From the NCBI GenBank assembly GCA_002633005.1, contig NMRA01000428.1:375360-395804 (forward strand): 20,445 bases of DNA, written 5' to 3'. Source of the DNA: Phoronis australis (lineage: Eukaryota; Phoronida; Phoronidae). A model generated the notes under the pieces. That model saw only the letters and a list, made by a program, of their open reading frames with translations, had not been told where the DNA came from and made no database searches. Shown piece by piece: positions 1 through 9,800 of the stretch. The translations under genes were made by a program, and so were the position numbers. Positions within the stretch are counted from its first letter, which is position 1. Every line of letters begins with the position of its first letter.

Positions 1-249
1 GAATCAAGCTGGAGTAGCAGTGACGGTATTGAAACGTATTAAAAACTAACAGGAAACTACTGTTGACATTAAACATATAGTATGTAGCTTGATGTTCTTG
101 TCGATACAGTGATTTTGACTATCTGTTACTATGCTGTTTGAAAGTGTTGCTCTATTTCATGTAGTTTATTTTGATTAAAGAAGGTTTTTAAAAACACGCC
201 TGTTACTTTTCTTTCAACGTAAGGCAATGAGTAGGCAATGACCATCGCC

Positions 250-808
250 TCTGTTGGCCCGAACAGAGTTTCTGGCAAACGCCTTCCAGAGCACAATTTG
301 TTGTCTGTCATGGGTCATCTGGTGGATTATTGGTTTTAAGTCAGTTTTAGCCGGTACCTCGGGATCTATAAAATCTTTGCCTCGGGTATCTAATGTACCT
401 CAAAGTATTGATAGCATATATTGTGGTTGAGATTTTTGAGGGTTTCTTCCAGGCACAATCCAGAGTGTATTTTGTCTGTCACAGGGCATTTAGTGACCTG
501 TGACATGTATTGAACCTCATGGAATTGGTCGGTTTTGTGAGGTACCTCAAATGTATAAGCTAGCTCATTTTTTTAGGGGGGTCCTTTTTTGGTTTCTGTT
601 GGACCCATTCCAGAGTGTAATTTGTCTGTCATGGGGCATTTGGAGTTCAATGTGGTACTATTGTTTGTTTAAGATCAGTTTTGGCCCGTACTTCGAAAGT
701 TGAGACTTTTGGGGGTTTCTGCCGGGCACAATCCAGAGTGTAATTTGTCTGTCATAGGGTATTTAGTGATCTGTGACATGTATTGAATCATATGGAATTG
801 CTAAATTT
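250..808. repeat. Degenerate tandem repeat, four units
   Basis: A core reading roughly CCAGAGTGTAATTTGTCTGTCA recurs at 286, 460, 610 and 733, followed each time by a diverged ATGGGGCATTT-like run. Units at 460 and 733 also share the following stretch with GTGACATGTATTGAA and a trailing ATGGAATTG. A GGGTTTCT..CCGGGCACAATC-like lead-in precedes most cores. Spacing between cores shrinks from 174 to 150 to 123 bases, so the units have lost or gained internal segments. No coding frame follows the repeat. It may be an old minisatellite or the tail of a transposon. Confidence 0.75.
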
Positions 809-2511
809 CTTCCAAAGGTAGTGCCTGGTGAACTCTTGTCCTTACGAGGACCTTCAGCCACAGTCTAGTGAACGAATTAACCAAATTACTCTTCGGTGGC
901 CCTGATCAGACGGCTGGTCTCAGCATAATGCGCACATTTGGCCAGGATTTGGATCAACGATTTCAACAACTTCACACTGAATCGTGTACAACTAAATAGG
1001 ACGCTAGTAAAACCTTTAACATCAATATAGATTACATTAATACTTCAGAAAGAACCAACTGGACATGTCAAAATCTATCTCGCAATTCAACAGCAGGTTA
1101 TAAACTCAATTATTAATGTCGACTGTATGCCGCACAAAACCTTAACCATCTTAGCCAAGTACGCTGCAGTCTATGAAAATACCGACAACTAACCCGAGTT
1201 TCAACTACTTTGCAAACATGGAACAGGGATATCAAACGGGTATGAAGGTTGTTTTTATGCTTCAATGTTACATTTTTGTAAGCTGACAAATGTTTTTTTA
1301 AATCTACCTTAATTCCTACTATTTCAAAAGTATTTCCAACCTAGCGTCTTTCAAACGTACATTGATGACAAAACCATATTTCTAAAACCGGTTTTGCAAA
1401 GTCCTACACCATCTCCACATAATATGAACCAATTCTACTCCTAATGTAACAAAAAGGCCCCCTGCGTAACGGACACTAAGTATGTTCGTTCTGAAGTATT
1501 GGCTAGGTTCTGCTAACGCAACCTCGCGAAAAGTCACACAAGAACTCGTGACATCTACCATCGCGTTACAAGTGAGACACGTGATAAGAGTACATGTACT
1601 TTCCTTCGGAACATCCTTGCGTGAAAGGAACTTACTATGTGGATTTTCCACTACATGGCATCATTACTGCGTTTTTCATGTTTGTGTCATCCCCCACTGT
1701 ATTCCAAGTTACAGGAACGAGACATTGCGATGTCAGCCTAGTAAAACATTTATAGAAATGCTAATGGTTTTGTGTTGTGTCTCGGATGCCTATTTCAGAT
1801 AATTCAATGTTAATTGGTTTTATGGCCAATTCCACGATGTTTAACATTTTAAGAAATTAAGTCAGTGTTTGCTTTGTGTTATTTAAGATGACAGTTTTAC
1901 ACGGAGAATTATAGAGGGTAGCATGCCCACATTATTTACAGTGTATGCCGCCATCACCACTTAAAACTGCTATTCACGGAAAAACTCCTCTCGTGAGTAT
2001 ACATGTATAAATTCGTTCTCAACATTTTGTTTTACGTTCTATTACTATTATTGTTATTATGTGCACATTCATCCACTTTAAACCTATCAGTAATGCGCTC
2101 TTCAGACATGTTTTACGGTATGTACACATCGAAAGACCACTTTCATTATTTAAAACGAATGTTTTGAGGAAGATTTGCCACTTTCCGTACTCTCTTCACA
2201 GCAGGCCTTAGATCGTCTCATTGAAGATTTGTACCGACTATTGCAGAAACATGTAACAAAATAATTCGCAAACTGCAACGTAAACTTCATTGCCTTGTTA
2301 TGTCGGTTGATTCTAACACAGAGTTGATGCTACATCACCTGGTGCTCATGCTAACCTCAAGTCAACTCAAGTATTGTTTCAGCGTTTGCCTTAAATCATG
2401 ATAACGAAATCATGAAGTCCAATGTTGTTAAGTTTGGAGATTTTCCGTATCTATGATTTGGATTGCCCTATAACGATATCACATGGACAGGAAAGCCTGT
2501 TGTCTTGCCAG
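809..2511. other. No gene recognised
   Basis: AT-rich sequence with short open frames only. The longest, on the plus strand at 1482-1802 and the minus strand at 1382-1651, overlap each other and match no family I know. Two TACATGTA octamers lie at 1591 and 2000. I see no RNA gene or repeat of note. Confidence 0.6.
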
Positions 2512-2698
2512 ACGCGAGACGGGGAGTGACAACTTGTCAATTTTTGGCATAGTTAACAAAGCGCTGTGGAAGGTCTTCAGCCGTTTGTTAGTTGAAAATG
2601 TGCATTCCAAAAACGACGGCAGTTCTTTGAGCGACGAAAGCATGAGCTCTACAATGAATGTAGGGATGCAAATGTCATTTCAAAGCGTTATGAGATAG
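2512..2698 (+). CDS. Possible terminal coding exon, product unknown
   Basis: A pyrimidine-rich stretch ending GTCTTGCCAG at 2511 looks like a 3' splice site. The frame from 2513 stays open for 61 codons to TAG at 2696. The predicted tail begins RETGSDNLSIFGIVNK, has a hydrophobic/basic middle (LWKVFSRLLVENVHSK), and ends in a Ser/Asp/Met-rich stretch (SLSDESMSSTMNV). That composition is common in cytoplasmic tails of membrane proteins, but I recognise no family. An AATAAA signal lies near 3087, about 390 bases after the stop. No upstream exon was identified. An in-frame ATG at 2483 precedes the acceptor, so a small single-exon frame is the alternative. Chance is also possible: 187 bases open is not rare here. 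Confidence 0.3.
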
Positions 2699-4660
2699 TA
2701 AAGTTGATATTTTTCCTGTCTGACTATTTCATGAGCGACACTTAATTTCTGAAGACTAGTCAGTTATTTATTTATAGCTGACAATATTGTAGCTGTCACA
2801 TATGGTATTTGTTATGTACTAATGAACAAAGGCAATGTTTAAACAGTCAAATTGACATCTGATATGTATTTAAAATAATAGTTCTTAAAATGCTTATTTG
2901 ATATTGTGCGGTGATAGGATAAAACATCGTTATCCTTAACTCATTTTGTGGTATCAATAATATTTGTCAACCTGTATTATCTAGTATGGCTAATTCCTCC
3001 ACGTTGACTACGTCCTGTTATTTCAAAAAAATGCTATCATGTTGTAAATGTCTTCCTTTAGCACCTACAACAAAACTTAAGAAATAATAAAAGTAAGCGA
3101 TTTCTAATCAAAATATATGCACAACCAGTGTTTCACCGCGAAAAATATCTGGTTGCGAGATGAAATTATATATTTATGTTACATGAACATTAATACCTCA
3201 TACAAGCCATTAATCATTCCATTTAGTGAACGTTTAGTCATAGCAGGAAGAGATAACTCTTCCTGGTCATCGTTAATTGAATGCTCTACTGTTTCCTAAA
3301 TCCTGTTGCTTTTATTTGAGTGGCATGTCTCATAGCTCCTTCAATATTTCTTTCGATGTTCTGAATAAGTAATTGTTGTTCAATTGCTACAATAATGTAC
3401 AGAGATTATTTCGTGTTCCCCATGTTGTCGTTAATTAATTTGTTTAATTGCAGTAGTATTGTATGCATCGCCGAGGATGGGTGCTTTTTAGGCAATATGC
3501 TTTAAAAATATTCATTCATTCAACAATATACCTATATTTTTTTATCCTGTGGTGTTATGGATATCTGAAGACGTTGGAATGTTCACTTTTGAAATGACAT
3601 ACATGTAATGTATGTGTGTGGTATAGATGTTATGAAGAATAAGAATGATAATAAAAAGTACGCAGCGCATTTTACACGATAGTGATTAGTTTTGGCGAGT
3701 GTTGTTACATAAAAGCGGTACTATAAATTCACGTTTTGTCACAGAAGTAACTTTAATTTAAGTAACTTACCGTTATAGATGTCTTCTTACTTTAGTCATT
3801 ACTCAAATGAGATATCTGAGTTTACAAAGAACCGACAATTGTGATTCCTCGAGGCCATACCCGGTACAAAAAATGCCACACCGTGATAAGACAGCATGCG
3901 GAGCTTATCTCAAGCAATAACGAATTGTCAGTTATGTCGAACTTTACTCCTATTTGACATTGGTATTGCATTTAAAAAGGTAAGAGGTCTAATCAAGAGA
4001 AAAATACTTTTGTGACAAAATGCGAATTTAGTCATGTAGCCGTTTGAATTTTAGACAAACTCATTTGAGAAAAATACTGAAACCACCACCTTCCATTTGA
4101 AAAATCGCCATTGTAAAACAACTGCACACACATATAAAATCGTTTAATATGCTGTTTGGAAAAGATGCCTTTAACATAATTCAAATTCAAATTATCTTTA
4201 AGCACATAAATGCATTTACTTGATTTTTTGATGAAAGAATGGATTCAAGATCCTCGTTCCAGTTCGCCATCTCAGATTTTTCCTGGAAAATTTCACCGTT
4301 CAAATGCAACCGTAAAGTCATTATATTACTTCCCCGTGAAATATGCTAAAGCTATATAACCTCATTCACTGTCCAGAATAACGAAAAACCTCGGAAGCAA
4401 GGGAAATGAACCCTAAGAGGTAGCAAGCAAGATAAAGGGAGTGGTAGGGACGTGAAGCTGACGTGTGCTACTTTTCAATTTCATACTTTTATGTGGCATT
4501 TTCATAATTTTGATGTGAGATGTCAACTCAGATCAAGCGTTTTGAAACTCCGGATTTTTAATTTGTAATGAACTGCACTGCACGTAACCTTTTATGAATT
4601 TACCGTAGTTGGTTACAGACAAGCCCATCTTTATAAATACTAGCAACGTAGACAAACGCG
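2699..4660. other. AT-rich stretch without recognised genes
   Basis: This could be 3' flank of the candidate exon ending at 2698; an AATAAA occurs near 3087 and another in ATAATAAAAAG near 3649. One TACATGTA lies at 3600. The open frame 3117-3299 has no recognisable content. No convincing repeat or RNA gene is seen. Confidence 0.55.
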
Positions 4661-4819
4661 TGCGCGCACCCAGGGGAAAAGTCCAAGAGAAAGAGACGAA
4701 AGTCCACAGCACGGCAGTACCCCGTTTTTTATTTTAGTTCTCACGCTTTTTTGTTAGCAAAAGGTCCACTTTGCCAGAGATTCGAGCCCGATCCCTATAT
4801 TAGAGGCTGGGTGCGCGCA
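4661..4819 (+). repeat. Short element with perfect 13-base terminal inverted repeats (family A, copy 1)
   Basis: The left end TGCGCGCACCCAG (4661-4673) is the exact reverse complement of the right end CTGGGTGCGCGCA (4807-4819). The 159-base element has no coding capacity. Its right half (TTGTTAGCAAAAGGTCCAC, then ATTCGAGCC, then GGCTGGGTG) is shared with the copies at 5102-5232 and, inverted, 6112-6350. Size and ends resemble a MITE, a non-autonomous DNA transposon. I could not find clear flanking target-site duplications, so the class is open. Confidence 0.7.
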
Positions 4820-5101
4820 TGAAATGTCTACACAAATTGCACCTAATGCAGCTCCTGGTTTAAACCCGGGCTTCATTTTTAAAGTTTGGTCAGTTATAAA
4901 TAACGCCACAAACATGAAAGTTCAATGAAACACGTCTACCTTACAGATGTGACAATCCCTAGCCACGGAAAACTTGAGAGCCCGACAAAAATACTAATGA
5001 CGAAATAACGGTGATGATAATCATCCACTTGTTAATTTACTTCACCTACACAATTGGAAATAGCCGCTAAAATGAAACTCATTCGAGAAAGCACCACGTC
5101 A

Positions 5102-5232
5102 TGCGCGCACTCAGAGGGGGGTTCGAGCCCCCCATTTGGCGAAGTGGGTAAAAAGGTCTGCCCGCTCTGTTGTTAACAAAAAATCCATAACGTCAGGAAT
5201 TCGAGCCAACCATTTTGAAGGCTGGGTGCGCA
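5102..5232 (+). repeat. Family A element, copy 2
   Basis: This 131-base copy starts TGCGCGCACTCAG and ends CTGGGTGCGCA, so the terminal repeats are imperfect. Just inside the left end is a G6/C6 hairpin (5116-5121 with 5128-5133) closing a TTCGAG loop. The stretch GGTTCGAGCCC there also resembles a pol III B-box. The right half repeats the TTGTTAACAAAAAATCC and AATTCGAGCC blocks of copy 1. No A-box was seen at the expected distance, so I do not call it a SINE. Confidence 0.65.
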
Positions 5233-5487
5233 TGAGTGCACGTGAGTCCCAATGACAGCCCCATTATGGTAGAACCCAAGGAGCTCAAGTCAGGGTCAAA
5301 TCAGGATGGGCATAAATAAGCAAATTTACTGTATCAACAAATTAGACAAATAAGAATAAGATACAAAGCATTGCTACAGTGTACACGCGCACAATAACTG
5401 GGTCTATCATGATGCAACTGAGATGTTCTAAAGGCCTTGACACGATTAGATGTGTTCAACATTATCCTCTTAAAATGAGGCTATATC
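5233..5487. other. Spacer between family A copies and tandem repeat
   Basis: No coding or RNA feature is visible. The short plus-strand open frame starting at 5379 runs into the tandem repeat at 5488 and is best explained by it. Confidence 0.5.
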
Positions 5488-5634
5488 TAACAACACCAAC
5501 ACAGTGTAAGTGTGACCTTTTTATACACCATCATTCTAATGACCTAACAAGGCCAAAACAGTGTGTGAGTGACCTTTGAATACAACATCACTATAACACA
5601 CCTACATAACAAGGCCAAAACAGTGTCTGAGTGA
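5488..5634. repeat. Tandem repeat of about 57-62 bases, 2.5 units
   Basis: Units begin TAACAA at 5488, 5545 and 5607 and share the core CAAAACAGTGTGTGAGTGACC followed by a diverged ATACAACATCACT-like part. The third unit is cut short after CAGTGTCTGAGTG. The sequence is not coding. Confidence 0.75.
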
Positions 5635-6110
5635 AATAAGTTATGTAGGTACAGAATCGCAATGAGAGTTGATCTTAGAAGGTCAGTAGAATGGGAGAGG
5701 CACAGCATCGTAGAAAGATATCAGACCAGTGACAACTTGCTGTGGGCGAACTGTTAGTTTGAACCAGTCTTGAACCAATTATGTATTGACCTCACGGATG
5801 CTCCCTTAGTTTTTTCAGCCTGATCAACAATACTGAAGTATTTACCGAATGTGCATTCAACATTACAACTAATACGCGTTTTGTGGGACATCTGTTGTTA
5901 GCGCCAATCTGTTCTTGGGCTAATTAAGTATATCTCAAAATTACTCCACAATAGGTCCCATGCGCGTAACGCTAGTTGGTCTAAAAGGTGATCCTTTTTT
6001 GTAAAATTTTCTGTGGGTTTGTCTCCAAAACATAAAAGTCTGGTCGTGTATTAAAATGACTGCGATATTGCAAATAAACGGGGATTGGTGACAAGAACCT
6101 CGGTGACAAT
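5635..6110. other. No gene recognised
   Basis: Unremarkable sequence between the tandem repeat and the third family A copy. The minus-strand open frame that crosses 5981-6229 extends into that repeat and is not a gene I recognise. Confidence 0.5.
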
Positions 6111-6111
6111 T

Positions 6112-6350
6112 CATGAGTATACCCAGCCTTCAATTTGCGGGGCTCGAATTCCCGGAGTTGTGGACCTTTTGCTAACAACAGAGCCAGCGGACTACAAAAA
6201 AAAGCGGAGCACCACTGTGAATTGCGCATTTGGCTTATTTAGTGGACTTTTGTCCCATTTTCGCAGACTTTTTGTCTCTCGGGGTCGGACCTTTTTGCCC
6301 ACTTTGCCTAATGGGGGGCTTCTTCGAGCTCCCCCCCTATGTGCGGGCAT
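6112..6350 (-). repeat. Family A element, copy 3, inverted and longer
   Basis: Read on the minus strand, this 239-base copy runs from TGCCCGCAC through a G-rich hairpin and the blocks AGTGGGCAAAAAGGTC, TTGTTAGCAAAAGGTCCAC and AATTCGAGCCCC to GGCTGGGTATACTCATGA. It carries about 100 bases that copy 2 lacks, including AAAAGTCTGCGAAAATGGGACAAAAGTCC, and part of this resembles copy 1. Copy 2 therefore looks like an internal deletion form. The plus-strand open frame 6085-6453 is a by-product of this repeat. Confidence 0.65.
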
Positions 6351-6601
6351 GCAATTGAGATTTGGATTGTGGTCACATGCGAGAATCTGTAATCTGAGAG
6401 CTAGCCATGAGCACAGGGAATTTATAAATTACATTTTTTGGCTGCGTGTATAAACACCCTGGCTGAAGCACTCGACATTTCTCGAGCCCCTCTTACGGCA
6501 ATTTCAGCGACTGTTAGAGGTGAGATGGGTCGTTACTCCTTGATTGCTTACCGACTTCCTAGAATTATGAAATATTAAAAACCGACGAGTAAAAAATTAT
6601 A

Positions 6602-7270
6602 TACCATTGCTATGAATCGCAGTACAATATGACGGAAAATGTTAATAAACCGTGCTGTTTTAATGATGTTAAGAAATTGCTATTACAGTTTGGTCTTGGA
6701 GATACATGGTATGATCAGGGTGTAAGTTCCGAAAAAAGCTTCATATCACTTTTTAAACAAAGATGCAAAGATATTGATCAGCAAAAGAGGCAAGATGTTT
6801 TGAACAATTCGATTAAGCTGGAAACTTACAGAACTTTTAAGTTAAATATATGATTTGAAAACTATTGAGATGTAATTGACAATGTAAATGTTAAGATCTG
6901 ATATGGTAAGATTAAGATGTTCAGCGCATGCACTAATGATTGAAAAGGGTAGACACTTGAAACTTAGCAGACCAGAAAGGTTACGCCCTATCTGTGTTAG
7001 GACATATGTCGAGTCAGAATATCATTTTGTTATCGAATGTCTATTCTGCGATGACCTTAGGAAACGGTATTTGCCTGTATGGAGCTACAACAATCCCAAT
7101 GTTACAAAATTCAGCAAACTCATGACTATGGAGGAAAAAGATCTTATATGGTCAACATGTAAATATGTTCCTGTCGCATTCAAGCGAAGAAGAATTCGGT
7201 TTACTTCTAGTGTTTGACACTTACCATTATTGTATTTGATGATTTGATTGTAACAAGGGCCGGAGGCCTA
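6602..7270 (+). pseudogene. 3' end of a dead LINE retrotransposon (C-terminal region downstream of reverse transcriptase)
   Basis: The frame at 6602-6890 reads CYESQYN, then DVKKLLLQFGLGDTWYDQGV and LFKQRCKDI. The frame at about 6891-7217 reads RSDMVRLRCSAHALMIEKGRH, then SEYHFVIECLFCDDLRKRY and KFSKLMT. From memory, both match the conserved tail of LINE polyproteins common in marine invertebrates, which normally has a C2HC zinc-binding motif. Here the Cys, His and last Cys are visible, but the usual second Cys is Thr. The reading frame is broken by in-frame stops at 6851 and 6866 and by a frameshift near 6891. The endonuclease and catalytic reverse transcriptase parts are missing, as in a 5'-truncated insertion. 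A GGGCCGGAGGCCTA block at 7257-7270 looks like the 3' UTR end. The exact 5' boundary and LINE clade are uncertain. Confidence 0.8.
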
Positions 7271-8052
7271 GTTATACACTCATTAACGTGGTTCTTCGAT
7301 CGTGAAATACGACACTCCAATTGCGGAGTTGCAACGCGGCCATGTTGGAAATGGGTCAGAATGTTGCATTGTGGTTAAGCCGGTAAACAAGTACGTCCAC
7401 AAGCGCGTGGGCGAGCCGGCCACAGGGAGGTTATACGTGTTGTGTGCCTGGCATGCTATAATACCACTTATCGGGATAAAAAATTCAGTTACTGCCTGTT
7501 TCCCATGGATCAAGAACTGCGTTTAACATGGGTCAGAGACATCGTTAAAGCTGGTGGCAAAGGCCGATTTCGTGAATTCTTTCCGACTTCGTAGCATAAA
7601 CTGCAGCGCTCATTCTGAGGGCGGCAAGAAAACGTATCTTGGAAACTGCCCAACAATATCTCCCTTGAAAGAAACAGTAAAAAATTCTCCACGGTACGCA
7701 CACTATAACGCGCGCGTGCAGAATATTATTGTTTACTTTCTACAAAATAGTGGTGCATTGCTATCAAAAGTCGTTGTTAAATTACGATCATTTTTCATCA
7801 AATTGTGTTGAAGTCCCAGGGCGAAATCTCGCCGACAAATGTGTAGCTGCCGGTCTCGCAATCGTCTATAGGGCATGAATTCTTGAATAAGACTACAGCT
7901 TCGACTCAACAAATTACCTGAAATCCTCCCCAAGGTTTCCAAATAGCGGCTCTAAGATTTTTAAGTTCTTGTGGAATCTGGATTAACTGCAGATTAAGTC
8001 CAAATCTTCGCTAGATTGAAGCCCGCAACACGAGAAAAATCGCTGGAGGAAA
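7271..8052. other. Gene-poor stretch of higher GC, open on both strands in part
   Basis: 7302-7526 is open on plus (74 codons) and 7283-7513 on minus (76 codons), yet neither product is familiar. From ATG at 7506 the plus strand also reads MDQELRLTWVRDIVKAGGKG and stops after FFPTS, a plausible but unproven short peptide or exon. The remainder to 8052 has no recognisable gene. It could be old transposon sequence continuing from the LINE. Confidence 0.4.
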
Positions 8053-8073
8053 ACACGTGTTGTTGTCACGTGA
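8053..8073. promoter_or_regulatory. Two adjacent palindromic E-boxes
   Basis: ACACGTGT (8053-8060) and TCACGTGA (8066-8073) each contain CACGTG, the site of bHLH-ZIP factors such as USF, MYC/MAX and TFE. They are 13 bases apart. About 75 bases further on, TCAGAGTAAGTG gives a good splice donor (GT at 8150), so 8074-8149 could be a non-coding first exon of the gene whose coding start is at 9249. No TATA box is seen. Confidence 0.35.
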
Positions 8074-8578
8074 TGTTTGTTTTGAAGTTTGTATGCGTGT
8101 GTGTGTCAGTAAACGTTCGTGTGCTTGTCATCAGAGTTCCTTTGTCAGAGTAAGTGCGATGTAGTGATCTAGGTGTGCATTGTATCTATAGAAATTATCT
8201 GAAGCAGTCAAGCAGAGCGTGGTTTTAATATTCAGCTTAGCACTTGATGGCCTCATCTGCTAAAAAACGTTCGAGAATTTTTTCGGTGAGACCGATATGT
8301 CACTCATTGAGTCGCCGGGTGAGAGGATGCGTGACCGTAGTGTAACAGCTATTTTCCGGAAGATTTGGGGTGTAAGGGTGCGAACGTATTCACTATTAGT
8401 GGGTCATTTTGACTTTAAAAACCCCAATTATGATTAGTTAAATAATTTATCTTAAAATCAATGCAAAAGTTTTTTACGGTATAAAAATTTTGGAAATTAG
8501 TGCCAATATTTATTCCTTGCCGATGCTTATGCAGCGCGCGCTTCTTGGCCGCGTGCTAACACTGGTCGGGTTTTTTCG

Positions 8579-8785
8579 ATTCACGGTTTTCACGTGTACA
8601 AAGAAGTTTGGATTCCTGTTGAGGCCGGAGAAGATCTGTACCTGAAAAAAAAAAAATAATTCAATCCCACTGACAAGTACGTTTCGTCTCTTTTCAAAGT
8701 CCAGACCCGCGTAGTGGGGCACATCCCTCGCAAGAGCAGCAAAACTTCTGCGTTCTTTTTGAATCGCAGCGTAAGTTTGAAGTGA
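8579..8785 (+). pseudogene. Broken HIRAN-like domain fragment (VVGHIPR family)
   Basis: One plus-strand frame reads IHGFHVYKEVWIPVEAGEDL up to 8640. An A-run and an in-frame TAA (8657-8659) follow, then the same frame reads NPTDKY at 8663 and VVGHIPRKSSKTSAFFLNR until TGA at 8783. The order G-F-H-V-Y-K..W.P..GE.L, NP.DKY.., VVGHIPR..S....FFL.R is one I remember from large multicopy families of uncharacterised proteins in cnidarians, lancelets and molluscs, and it resembles the HIRAN domain (DNA 3'-end binding in HLTF). The NPTDKY and GHIPR spacing fits. The stop inside the A-run and an abrupt end suggest decay. A donor-like GTAAGT at 8771 would allow an exon end instead. The family assignment is from memory. 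Confidence 0.5.
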
Positions 8786-8905
8786 AAACGAACATAACGG
8801 TGAGGCTCGTGGTCTGCAAATTCAGGACTGTCTGATCTTTCAATTGATAAATTGGAGACGCAAGAACTGTAGTTAAGGGCATTTTTCGCATGTAGTTCAT
8901 GGGCT

Positions 8906-8985
8906 GGGCGCTTACTTTAGCAAAGTCTGAAAACGCGTCGGGGCACTTGTTGGGGCATGGGCGCTTATTAGGGCGAATAGCGGCA
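8906..8985. repeat. GGGCGCTTATT-type degenerate repeat
   Basis: GGGCGCTTACT (8906), GGGGCACTTGT (8940) and GGGCGCTTATT (8959) are spaced 34 and 19 bases apart, each with a GGGGCAT- or GGGCGAAT-like follow-on. I remember similar runs as dispersed repeats in marine invertebrate genomes. The minus-strand open frame 8694-9041 crosses this repeat and the fragment at 8579-8785 and is taken as a shadow. Confidence 0.5.
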
Positions 8986-9091
8986 GAATTACATGCAGCA
9001 GCGTAGTTTAATGCACACAAATCACACGTCATGCAAACCAATCGGCCATTCCATGTACCCTAATCAATCCCAATAGCTTTTGCGCACCCTA

Positions 9092-9254
9092 ATTTCCGGA
9101 CATGCGCAATCGTTAAATCGATTTGGTTGCAACTCCGCTATTGTAACGCATTGTGACGTCATTGGGTTTTTACAATGACAAATCGAAACCTGGAAAAACC
9201 GGCCACGTCCCGAAACTTTGCACAGTCTCAAAGGTACCTTGATACAAGATGGCA
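9092..9254 (+). promoter_or_regulatory. TATA-less, housekeeping-type promoter
   Basis: In about 160 bases there is an ETS-type ATTTCCGGA (9092-9100), an adjoining NRF1-like CATGCGCA (9101-9108), a perfect CRE TGACGTCA (9154-9161) overlapping ATTGG (9161-9165, CCAAT box on the minus strand), and a YY1-like AAGATGGCAGC starting at 9247 that contains the start codon. These five are the usual set at constitutive animal promoters, and a YY1 site on the ATG typically goes with a very short 5' UTR. No TATA box is present. Transcription probably starts between about 9170 and 9245. Confidence 0.55.
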
Positions 9255-9308
9255 GCAAATAAGGAATTTGGGCGAGGATTTTACCTGAGTGGTGAAGAAA
9301 AGGAAAAG
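9249..9308 (+). CDS. Candidate first coding exon, 20 codons, product unknown
   Basis: ATG at 9249 lies in a strong context (A at -3, G at +4) and opens MAANKEFGRG then FYLSGEEKEK. AAG|GTGGGA at 9308/9309 is a good 5' splice site with phase 0. If the intron is not removed, the frame stops after 14 more codons near 9351. A 3' splice-like TTTGCACAG ends at about 9227, so a spliced leader exon from the 8053-8149 region is possible. The hydrophilic, Glu/Lys-rich N-terminus matches no family I can name. No downstream exon was found in the window, so the first intron would be longer than 11 kb or hold exons I missed. The call rests mainly on the promoter motifs, the ATG and the donor lying together. 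Confidence 0.5.
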
Positions 9309-9479
9309 GTGGGAATCATTTCATTATCTCACCTGTGTGTACCTTTTTAACTGTTTGTTTATTTGACCTTGAATACCTACATGTACATTACTACCGACTG
9401 CTGTTAACCTGTTAGTCTATACATGTATCTTCGTTACCAATAAGAAGATCGAAACCAGTAGCGACTAAAAAATTGCTTC

Positions 9480-9800
9480 ATGTTATCGTGTAGTTGAATA
9501 TGACACAGTACAGCACTTTTTCATTTTTCACCTTGGGTATCGTAACTTAGTCTTAACACCCTGCTTTAGTGCATATATATGGTGCCACTGTTTGTTACAC
9601 TATTTAAAACTTAGACAAAGGTTGTTAAGCCAGTTTTCATAGCCATGTTGACGTTGTGGACTTTGTGGTCCCTTGTGTCTTCTAATACGACCAAACATTT
9701 ACACGTAATAAGTTTGCATTGGTGAGTTGAAATGATCTGCAGGAGAATACATCGGTGCATCAAAGTACATGTAGATGGCACGATTCTTCTATTAAAATAA
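9480..9800. repeat. Ancient degenerate duplication, left member
   Basis: TTTTTCATTTTTCACCT at 9520, ATGTTGACGTTGTGG..TTGTGTCTTCT near 9645-9682, and CATTGGTGAGTTG..GATCTG..ATACATCGGTGCATCAAA near 9718-9763 recur in the same order at 10880-11195. Similarity between these blocks is weak. A third partial match (GAATGATGTTGCAG..ATCGGTGCATC) lies at about 10240-10277. Confidence 0.6.

Noticed and set aside
1382-1802. Overlapping open frames on both strands (89 and 106 codons)
   Set aside because: No splice sites, start context or family resemblance that favours either strand; likely chance.
6085-6453. Plus-strand 122-codon open frame, the longest in the window
   Set aside because: It runs through the inverted family A repeat copy, whose relatives at 4661 and 5102 are not open in that frame.
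8694-9041. Minus-strand 115-codon open frame
   Set aside because: It overlaps the plus-strand VVGHIPR-family fragment and the GGGCGCTTATT repeats, which explain the sequence better; its own product has no recognisable domain.
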